DNA of 41,223 nucleotides, taken from the NCBI GenBank assembly GCA_037722135.1, contig JBBKAW010000044.1, positions 1 through 41,223 of the forward strand, read 5' to 3'. Below the pieces are notes generated by a model. It saw nothing but the letters and a program-made list of their open reading frames with translations. It did no database searches and was not told the origin of the DNA. This document shows, in pieces, positions 35,717 through 41,223 of the stretch. Position 1 is the first letter of the stretch. The number at the start of each line of letters is the position of its first letter. A program made the translations under genes and the position numbers. Source of the stretch: Aquificaceae bacterium (GTDB lineage: Bacteria; Aquificota; Aquificia; Aquificales; Aquificaceae).

Positions 35717-36955
35717 TTATACCGCTTCTTTCATTATGTATATAGGCTTTAGCTTGTCTTTTACTACTTGTGCATTTACAAGCACCTTTTTCACATCACG
35801 CTTAGAGGGTATTTCAAACATCACATCAAGCATTATCTCTTCCATGATAGCCCTAAGACCTCTTGCACCAGTTTTCCGTCTTATAGCTTCTCTTGCTATT
35901 TCCACCAGTGCATCCTCTGTAAACTCAAGTTCTACACCTTCCATTTCAAAAAGCTTCTTATACTGCTTAACAAGTGCATTTCTTGGTTCAACAAGCACCC
36001 TTATTAGCTCTTCCTCTGTTAGCTCATCAAGGACCGCAATTACAGGAAGCCTGCCCACAAACTCTGGTATGAGCCCATAGTGTATAAGGTCATCTACTTC
36101 CACAAAGTGGAGTGGGTTTTCTCCCTTGTCAAACTTTCTTATCTCCGCCTCAAAGCCTACCACAGACTTTCCAAGTCTTCTTTTTATTATGTCTTCAAGC
36201 CCCACAAAGGCACCACCGCAGATAAAGAGAATGTCTGTGGTGTCTACCTGTATGAACTCTTGGTGAGGGTGCTTTCTTCCTCCCTGTGGTGGCACGTTGG
36301 AGATGGTCCCCTCTATTATCTTCAAGAGGGCTTGTTGAACGCCTTCGCCAGAAACGTCTCTCGTTATAGAAGGGTTTATACCTGTCTTTTTTGCTATCTT
36401 GTCTATTTCGTCTATGTATACAATGCCTCTTTGTGCAGCTTTTACGTCATATCCGCAATTTTGCAAAAGCCTTACAAGGACGTTTTCCACATCCTCACCC
36501 ACATAGCCTGCTTCTGTAAGGGTGGTTGCATCGGATATGGCAAAGGGCACGTCTAATATCTTTGCCAGAGTCTTTGCCAGTAGAGTTTTTCCAGAGCCAG
36601 TGGGACCTATCAGTAATATATTGCTTTTTTCCACTTCCACGTCGTCAAGATTGAGACCGAGTTCCTTCGCCCTTATTCTCTTGTAGTGATTGTATACCGC
36701 CACAGAGAGAACCTTTTTGGCTCTTTCTTGACCTATAACATATTGGTCAAGCTGTCTCTTTATTTCTTCAGGTGTTGGAATTTCCCTTGAAAAGCTGTAG
36801 CTGAGGTGCTTTTTCTGCTCCTTTATTATGTTGTTGCATACCTCTACACACCGGTCGCATATAAAGGTGTCGTTTGGTCCTGCTATCAGCACCAAAACTT
36901 CGCTCTGAGACCTTCCACAAAAAGAGCAGTGGTTTACTTGCCTTTTCCTTGACAT
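35717..36955 (-). CDS. clpX: ATP-dependent Clp protease ATP-binding subunit ClpX
   Basis: AAA+ unfoldase that feeds ClpP. 412 residues: N-terminal zinc domain (CSFC and CDRC, residues 9-37), Walker A GPTGSGKT, Walker [11 protein letters not shown], pore loop GYVGED, and the [14 protein letters not shown] sensor-2 region. A ClpP-binding IGF-type loop should follow Walker B; here [14 protein letters not shown] carries VGF. It starts one base after clpP, in the standard tig-clpP-clpX order. Confidence 0.97.
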   Translation of the reverse strand: MSRKRQVNHCSFCGRSQSEVLVLIAGPNDTFICDRCVEVCNNIIKEQKKHLSYSFSREIPTPEEIKRQLDQYVIGQERAKKVLSVAVYNHYKRIRAKELGLNLDDVEVEKSNILLIGPTGSGKTLLAKTLAKILDVPFAISDATTLTEAGYVGEDVENVLVRLLQNCGYDVKAAQRGIVYIDEIDKIAKKTGINPSITRDVSGEGVQQALLKIIEGTISNVPPQGGRKHPHQEFIQVDTTDILFICGGAFVGLEDIIKRRLGKSVVGFEAEIRKFDKGENPLHFVEVDDLIHYGLIPEFVGRLPVIAVLDELTEEELIRVLVEPRNALVKQYKKLFEMEGVELEFTEDALVEIAREAIRRKTGARGLRAIMEEIMLDVMFEIPSKRDVKKVLVNAQVVKDKLKPIYIMKEAV

Positions 36956-36956
36956 T

Positions 36957-37553
36957 TTAGCTCCTTTTTTCTATAACTTTGTCCACTATACCGTATTCCA
37001 TAGCCTCATATGCGGACATAAAATAGTCCCTTTCCACATCCCTTTCTATCTTCTCTAAGGGCTGTCCTGTGTGTTTTGCAAGGATTTCATTGAGCATGTT
37101 CTTTATCCTTCTTATCTCCTCCGCATGGATTATTATATCCGTTGCTTGACCCGATATGCCTCCGAGAGGTTGGTGTATCATTATCCTTGCGTGAGGCAGT
37201 GCATATCTTTTACCCTTTGCACCCGCAGCGAGCAAAACCGCACCCATAGATGCTGCTTGACCAAGGCATATGGTAACCACGTCAGGCTTTATGTATTGCA
37301 TGGTGTCGTATATTGCCATGCCTGCAGTGACAGACCCACCGGGTGAGTTTATATACATGTATATGTCCTTTTCTGGGTCTTGAGCTTCAAGAAAAAGAAG
37401 CTGAGCAACAATGAGGTTAGCCACATGGTCATCTATGGGGAAACCGAGCAAAACTATTCTATCTTGCAGGAGCCTTGAGTATATATCGTAAGCCCTTTCA
37501 CCTCTCGGAGTTTGCTCAATTACTATAGGAACAAGCTGGTCAAGTATTCTCAT
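36957..37553 (-). CDS. clpP: ATP-dependent Clp protease proteolytic subunit ClpP
   Basis: Serine protease barrel. 198 residues with the catalytic Ser in [16 protein letters not shown], His in [14 protein letters not shown], and Asp later in the [15 protein letters not shown] region. The N-terminal propeptide is short. It overlaps the end of tig by 14 bases. Confidence 0.97.
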   Translation of the reverse strand: MRILDQLVPIVIEQTPRGERAYDIYSRLLQDRIVLLGFPIDDHVANLIVAQLLFLEAQDPEKDIYMYINSPGGSVTAGMAIYDTMQYIKPDVVTICLGQAASMGAVLLAAGAKGKRYALPHARIMIHQPLGGISGQATDIIIHAEEIRRIKNMLNEILAKHTGQPLEKIERDVERDYFMSAYEAMEYGIVDKVIEKRS

Positions 37554-38835
37554 TTTTCTCCTCCTTCTTCTCTTCTATCTCCTTTACTACCGCCTTTGAA
37601 ATTATGTCTTCAAACGCCTTTTCTCTCTTTATGTCCTCCTCAAGGACTGGCAGTAGGTTTTCCCTTTCCAAAAACTCCCTCATTTCTTCTGCCGTGCGTT
37701 CATAAGCTTGTGCCAAGGCTTCTATCCTTTGCTGGATTTCTTCATTGCTAACCTCTATGTTTTTTTGTTGAGCGTATTTATCTAAGATGTATCTTAGCTT
37801 TATGTTAAAGACCGCTTGTGGTGTTAGCTCTTGAGCTATAGCTCTGTAATCCAGATACTTAGGGTCTATACCCCATTGAGATAGCTCCCTTACCCTTCTT
37901 TCCACAAGGTGTGATAGCTCCCTTTGAAGGAGTGTTTGAGGTATCTCAAACTCGTGGAGCTGAACTAACTTTATGGCTACCGCATCCGATATCATAGCCT
38001 TTTTTAAGTTTTCTAAGTTGGCTTTTACCTCTTGCCTTATCTTCTCCTCCGCTTCTGTCCAGGTCTCACCAAGTCCGAGCTCCTTCGCAAAGTCATCGTT
38101 TAACTCTGGAAGCACTTTTTCCTTTACACTCTTCACGGTGATTTCTACCCTTGCCTTTCCAGCGGGTTTACCTTCCACATCGTAAAGGGTTAAATCCTCA
38201 AGCACAAAGCTATCGCCTTCCCTTTTGCCTATAAGCTCCTTCTCTATCTCTTCCCTAAAGGTCTTTGTGCCGATAACTCCAGAAGTTTCTCCTTCTGTGG
38301 ATTCTCCACTCTCTAACTCTTGAACCTTGTATTCCACAACTACTAAGTCTCCTTCCTTTACCTCTCTTTCCACGGGTTCCCAAACTACGTGCTCTTGCCT
38401 TATTTCCTCTATCCTCTGCTTTACGAGGTCTTCACTGAACTCAAGCTTTTTTATCTCCACCTCAAGACCTTCTACTTTTTGCAATTCAAACTCAGGAGGC
38501 ACTTCAAAGTATACGCTGTAGCTTAGTCTTTGCTCTTTTTCTTCTAACTCCACCTTTTCAAGGTATATGTCCGCCACAGGCTTTAGTCCACTTGCTTGTA
38601 TTGCACTTGCCAAAGTGGCGTTTGCTACCTTTTTACCTACCTCTTCTTTTATGTATTCCCTAAACTTGGCTCTTATAATCCAAAGGGGTGCTTTACCTTT
38701 TCTAAAGCCTTCCACTTCCGCATTCTCTTTAAGGTAGTTGTATACCTCATCAAGTGCGGACTTTACCACATCACCTTCCACTTCCACTTTAAGGTTTTTA
38801 AAAAGTCCTTGTCTATCCTCTACGCTTACCTTCAT
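37540..38835 (-). CDS. tig: Trigger factor
   Basis: Ribosome-bound chaperone with peptidyl-prolyl isomerase activity. 431 residues from ATG 38835, five bases after GGAGG; an in-frame GTG at 38841 is within that site. N-terminal ribosome-binding domain with [15 protein letters not shown] (the usual GFRxGKxP signature), central FKBP-like PPIase domain (about 155-240), C-terminal helical arms. It begins 19 bases after the tRNA-Leu gene and is probably co-transcribed with it. Confidence 0.95.
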   Translation of the reverse strand: MKVSVEDRQGLFKNLKVEVEGDVVKSALDEVYNYLKENAEVEGFRKGKAPLWIIRAKFREYIKEEVGKKVANATLASAIQASGLKPVADIYLEKVELEEKEQRLSYSVYFEVPPEFELQKVEGLEVEIKKLEFSEDLVKQRIEEIRQEHVVWEPVEREVKEGDLVVVEYKVQELESGESTEGETSGVIGTKTFREEIEKELIGKREGDSFVLEDLTLYDVEGKPAGKARVEITVKSVKEKVLPELNDDFAKELGLGETWTEAEEKIRQEVKANLENLKKAMISDAVAIKLVQLHEFEIPQTLLQRELSHLVERRVRELSQWGIDPKYLDYRAIAQELTPQAVFNIKLRYILDKYAQQKNIEVSNEEIQQRIEALAQAYERTAEEMREFLERENLLPVLEEDIKREKAFEDIISKAVVKEIEEKKEEKNENT

Positions 38836-38854
38836 ACACACCTCCTATTTTTTT

Positions 38855-38941
38855 TGGTGCGGGTGGAGGGAGTCGAACCCTCACGGGCGTAAGCCCACAG
38901 GATCCTAAGTCCTGCGCGTCTGCCAGTTCCGCCACACCCGC
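38855..38941 (-). tRNA. tRNA-Leu (anticodon UAG)
   Basis: An 87-base cloverleaf on the minus strand with the 3' CCA encoded. The acceptor pairs GCGGGTG with CACCCGC, the discriminator is A, the anticodon loop is CTTAGGA flanked by GCAGGA/TCCTGT, and the T-loop is GGTTCGACTCC. The long variable arm with its own stem (GGGC TTAC GCCC) marks a class II tRNA. Anticodon UAG reads CUN Leu codons. It lies 13 bases after a TATAAT and 19 bases before tig, so it heads the tig-clpP-clpX operon. Confidence 0.96.
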
Positions 38942-38954
38942 TCAAGAATACAAA

Positions 38955-38981
38955 ATTATAACCTGCTTTTGGTCAATTCAA
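38955..38981 (-). promoter_or_regulatory. Putative promoter of the tRNA-Leu / tig operon
   Basis: Minus strand: -10 TATAAT (38955-38960) and TTGAAT (38976-38981) with a 15-base spacer, slightly short. It is 13 bases from the tRNA 5' end. Confidence 0.45.
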
Positions 38982-38997
38982 CCTTTTACAAAAGCCC

Positions 38998-39003
38998 TAT
39001 ATT
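38998..39003 (+). promoter_or_regulatory. Putative -10 element (TATATT) for the leaderless Fe-S protein gene
   Basis: TATATT ends 10 bases before ATG 39014. No Shine-Dalgarno and no -35 at the right distance. The weakest hexamer of this set. Confidence 0.25.
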
Positions 39004-39013
39004 TACATGGACT

Positions 39014-40207
39014 ATGGAGAAGTTTATAGAGATGCCTCTTGACCTTGCTCAAAAGTGCGTAAAATGTGGACTTTGTAAGTCCGTATGCCCCACATATCCA
39101 TACATACAAGAGGAGGCTGGCTTTGCACGTGGAAGGCTTGCCCTTGCGGAGATGGTGGTAAAGGGAGAGCTACCCCTCTCTGAAGAGGTTGCCAAGCAAT
39201 GGGACCAGTGTGCCATGTGTAGAAGATGTGAGTGGATATGTCCCAATAACGTGGAATATAAGGAGATTTTGGTCCATGCAAGAGATATGCAAAGGGAAAA
39301 TTTGGGACAGGGAATGGTAAAAAGTCTTGGTCTGAAGTCTTTGGAGCTCTTGCAGTCAAAGGCAGGTAGAAAGGTGTTAAAACTGGCTGGTAAACTTCTT
39401 AGTCCCTTGCCTTTTGGAGAGATAAAAACGCCCTTTCCCACCGGTGCGGTGAAGTTTATGCCAAAGCCTACTGCAGAGGCTTTTGGACTAAGAGGTAAGG
39501 TCTTTAAGGCTCAGGAAGAAAAGGGAAAGCTCCTTTTTTTCACAGGCTGTATGATAGATGCCTTTTATGGAAAGACGGGTGAGAACGTCATAAGGCTAAT
39601 GAACAAAGCAGGCTACACGGTGGTTGTCCCAGAGGATATAAAGTGCTGTGGTGCACCCCATTACTACTCTGGAAACCTTCCTGCCTTTGAGAGATTAAGA
39701 GACCATAACCTCAAAGAGATGGAAAAGTATGAGTTTGACGCAGTGGTGGTTGCCTGTCCCACATGTGGTGGAGCTTTGCAGGAAGACTATAAACTGCAAA
39801 AACCCGTCTACGACTTTGCGGAAATAGTCTTCAAAAGCCCTTTGAAATTCAAAGGCTCTGGAAAAAGGCTTACCTTCCACGTGCCCTGCCACTCTTATAG
39901 TGCCATGAAAACAAGCGACAAGGTCTTCTACGGTGTAATGGAAAGGATTGAAGGTGACGAAGTGAGAAAGGCGGAAAAGGACAAGTCTTGCTGTGGCTTT
40001 GCAGGGCTCTTTTCCATAACAAACCCCAAAATGTCAGACCAAATACAGAAGGAAAAGGTCCAAGACCTTCAGAAAACTCAAGCGGATGTGGTGCTTACCA
40101 CCTGCCCAGGCTGTGTGCTTAATTTAAAGGATGGAGTTAAAAAACACAAAACTGGACAGGAGGTCTTGCATTTGGCGGACTATCTGGCACAAAACCTTGA
40201 GGATTGA
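39014..40207 (+). CDS. Fe-S oxidoreductase with two [4Fe-4S] motifs and two CCG domains (GlcF/HdrB-like)
   Basis: 397 residues from ATG 39014; longer in-frame starts would enter the divergent promoter. N-terminal clusters: CVKCGLCKSVCP and CAMCRRCEWICP (C-x2-C-x2-C-x3-CP). Two cysteine-rich CCG domains follow: CCGAPHYYSG...CPTCGG and CHSY...CCGFAGLF...CPGC. This is the layout of the iron-sulfur subunit of glycolate oxidase (GlcF), lactate-utilisation and glycerol-3-phosphate dehydrogenase GlpC proteins. No flavin subunit (GlcD/GlpA) is near, so the substrate is open. galE follows after 14 bases that contain a TATAAT. Confidence 0.85.
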   Translation: MEKFIEMPLDLAQKCVKCGLCKSVCPTYPYIQEEAGFARGRLALAEMVVKGELPLSEEVAKQWDQCAMCRRCEWICPNNVEYKEILVHARDMQRENLGQGMVKSLGLKSLELLQSKAGRKVLKLAGKLLSPLPFGEIKTPFPTGAVKFMPKPTAEAFGLRGKVFKAQEEKGKLLFFTGCMIDAFYGKTGENVIRLMNKAGYTVVVPEDIKCCGAPHYYSGNLPAFERLRDHNLKEMEKYEFDAVVVACPTCGGALQEDYKLQKPVYDFAEIVFKSPLKFKGSGKRLTFHVPCHSYSAMKTSDKVFYGVMERIEGDEVRKAEKDKSCCGFAGLFSITNPKMSDQIQKEKVQDLQKTQADVVLTTCPGCVLNLKDGVKKHKTGQEVLHLADYLAQNLED

Positions 40208-40209
40208 TA

Positions 40210-40215
40210 TATAAT
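40210..40215 (+). promoter_or_regulatory. Putative -10 element (TATAAT) for leaderless galE
   Basis: A consensus TATAAT ends six bases before ATG 40222, so the predicted transcription start is the A of the ATG itself. No Shine-Dalgarno is present. The element lies in the short gap after the Fe-S gene. Confidence 0.45.
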
Positions 40216-40221
40216 TGCACT

Positions 40222-41208
40222 ATGCGAATATTAGTAACGGGAGGAGCAGGCTATATAGGCTCTCATATGGTAAAGCTCTTAGGTGAGAGGGGATACCAAG
40301 TCCTTACTGTAGACAACCTCTCAGATGGCAACCCTTGGGCGGTGCTATACGGAGACCTCAAGGTGGTAGACCTTCTCAACTACAAAGCCCTTGAGGAAGT
40401 CCTGCTTGAGTTTAAGCCGGAAGCGGTTATTCACTTTGCTGCAAAGGTAAAAGTCCCAGAAAGCGTTAGAAAGCCACTGCTATATTACGAGAACAACTTT
40501 CTGGGAACTCTCAACCTTCTTCAGGCTATGCAAAGAGCTGGGACGCAGTATCTCATATTTTCATCCACCGCTGCAGTTTATGGCATACCAGATAAAGTCC
40601 CAGTAAAAGAGGATGACCCAACAAAGCCTATTAATCCCTACGGCTGGAGCAAGCTATTTACAGAGCAGGCAATAAAAGACTTCTCCTATACCACAGGCTT
40701 AAAGTATGCCATCCTCAGGTATTTCAACGTAGCGGGTGCAGACCCAGAGGGAAAGATAGGACAAGTAAGCAAAGAACCAACACATCTCATTCTAAGAGCA
40801 GTAAAGACTGCAACTGGGCAGTTTCCCTACATGGAGGTCTTTGGAACAGATTATCCAACACCTGACGGGACGTGCATAAGAGACTACGTGCATGTTATGG
40901 ACCTATGCGAGGCTCATTTAAAGGCGTTAGACTATCTAAGGAGTGGAGGGCAAAGCGACGTCTTTAATGTGGGATATGGTAGAGGATACTCGGTGCTTGA
41001 AGTAGTGCAAAAGGTAAAAGAGGTCTCTGGTGTGGATTTTGAGGTGAGATACGCACCAAGGCGCGAAGGAGACCCACCCATGCTCGTAGCGGATAGTCAA
41101 AAGGCAAGACAAATTCTTGGTTGGAAACCTCAATATGATAACTTGGAGTTCATCATAAAAACCGCCTTAGACTGGGAAAAATCCTATATTTATTCCAATG
41201 GAACTTGA
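40222..41208 (+). CDS. galE: UDP-glucose 4-epimerase
   Basis: Interconverts UDP-glucose and UDP-galactose for surface polysaccharide synthesis. 328 residues from ATG 40222, which gives the normal opening MRILVTGGAGYIGSHMV with the NAD Rossmann motif GGAGYIG; an upstream in-frame ATG at 40204 would add six residues. Catalytic Ser-Thr in FSSTAAVYG and the YxxxK pair in NPYGWSK are present, followed by LRYFNVAGADPEG and the nucleotide-sugar site near GTDYPTPDGTCIRDYVHV. The same fold serves UDP-GalNAc or UDP-glucuronate epimerases, but the motifs fit GalE best. Confidence 0.92.
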   Translation: MRILVTGGAGYIGSHMVKLLGERGYQVLTVDNLSDGNPWAVLYGDLKVVDLLNYKALEEVLLEFKPEAVIHFAAKVKVPESVRKPLLYYENNFLGTLNLLQAMQRAGTQYLIFSSTAAVYGIPDKVPVKEDDPTKPINPYGWSKLFTEQAIKDFSYTTGLKYAILRYFNVAGADPEGKIGQVSKEPTHLILRAVKTATGQFPYMEVFGTDYPTPDGTCIRDYVHVMDLCEAHLKALDYLRSGGQSDVFNVGYGRGYSVLEVVQKVKEVSGVDFEVRYAPRREGDPPMLVADSQKARQILGWKPQYDNLEFIIKTALDWEKSYIYSNGT

Positions 41209-41223
41209 AATCCTGGAAAAGCT
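41198..41223 (+). CDS. Start of a further gene (partial, cut by the window end)
   Basis: ATG 41198 opens a frame MELEILEK that overlaps the last 11 bases of galE and runs off the window. Overlap of this kind is usual here, so a coupled downstream gene is likely, but eight residues are too few to identify. Confidence 0.35.

Overview
The window looks like chromosomal core sequence from a thermophilic, chemolithotrophic bacterium of the Aquificaceae (Hydrogenobacter/Thermocrinis/Aquifex group). This assignment is inferred from protein families, not from a database search. The main support is a sulfide:quinone oxidoreductase whose three conserved cysteines sit at residues 124, 156 and 347, the positions known for the Aquifex aeolicus enzyme. 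A compact monohaem cytochrome bc1 operon, a futalosine-pathway menaquinone gene (mqnD), a zinc-type S14, lysine- and glutamate-rich proteins and extreme gene packing agree with it. No insertion sequence, prophage, CRISPR array or rRNA gene was seen. No gene-free stretch reaches 300 bases; the longest gaps (about 170-180 bases) are 2188-2355, 4900-5074, 8626-8798 and 29128-29307.

Layout. 1-4899 (minus): peroxiredoxin, a thioredoxin-reductase-like flavoprotein, a long-chain prenyl diphosphate synthase, uvrB and the start of a methyltransferase. 5075-7336 (plus): mutS2. 7333-11170: sulfide:quinone reductase (minus) divergent from petABC (plus), which together form a sulfide -> quinone -> bc1 -> cytochrome c chain. 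11148-14104 (minus): lytic transglycosylase lipoprotein, mobA, a heavy-metal-associated protein, a small kinase-like protein and an endonuclease III relative. 14154-15885 (plus): rlmN and lepB. 15875-29127 (minus): a merged spc/alpha ribosomal operon from rplN to rplQ with secY, adk, map and infA inside. It runs on through yggT and tlyA into three overlapping genes for proteins that look catalytically dead. 29308-30498 (plus): an ArsA/Get3-type ATPase. 30484-38941 (minus): a tightly coupled string from tRNA-Leu(UAG) through tig, clpP, clpX, a shortened haemerythrin-like protein, ompH, lpxD, mqnD, nuoE, nuoF, an exported Cys-rich protein and a family-4 uracil-DNA glycosylase. 39014-41223 (plus): a CCG-domain Fe-S protein, galE and the first codons of a further gene.

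The most unusual material is: an 81-residue haemerythrin relative with helices A and D joined and the middle helices missing; a family-4 uracil-DNA glycosylase lacking two of four Fe-S cysteines; a thioredoxin reductase lacking both NADPH motifs beside a 2-Cys peroxiredoxin; and the three degenerate proteins at the tail of the ribosomal operon (a phosphohexomutase domain-I remnant, a helical protein, and a pseudo-receiver fused to a metal-less flavodiiron/beta-lactamase fold).

The DNA itself shows two patterns. Eight genes that start transcription units, or could do so, have a -10-like hexamer 6-10 bases before the start codon and no Shine-Dalgarno, which predicts leaderless mRNAs. All four convergent gene pairs overlap at their 3' ends, and at two of them a strong hairpin lies inside the opposing coding region 17-18 bases past a stop codon.
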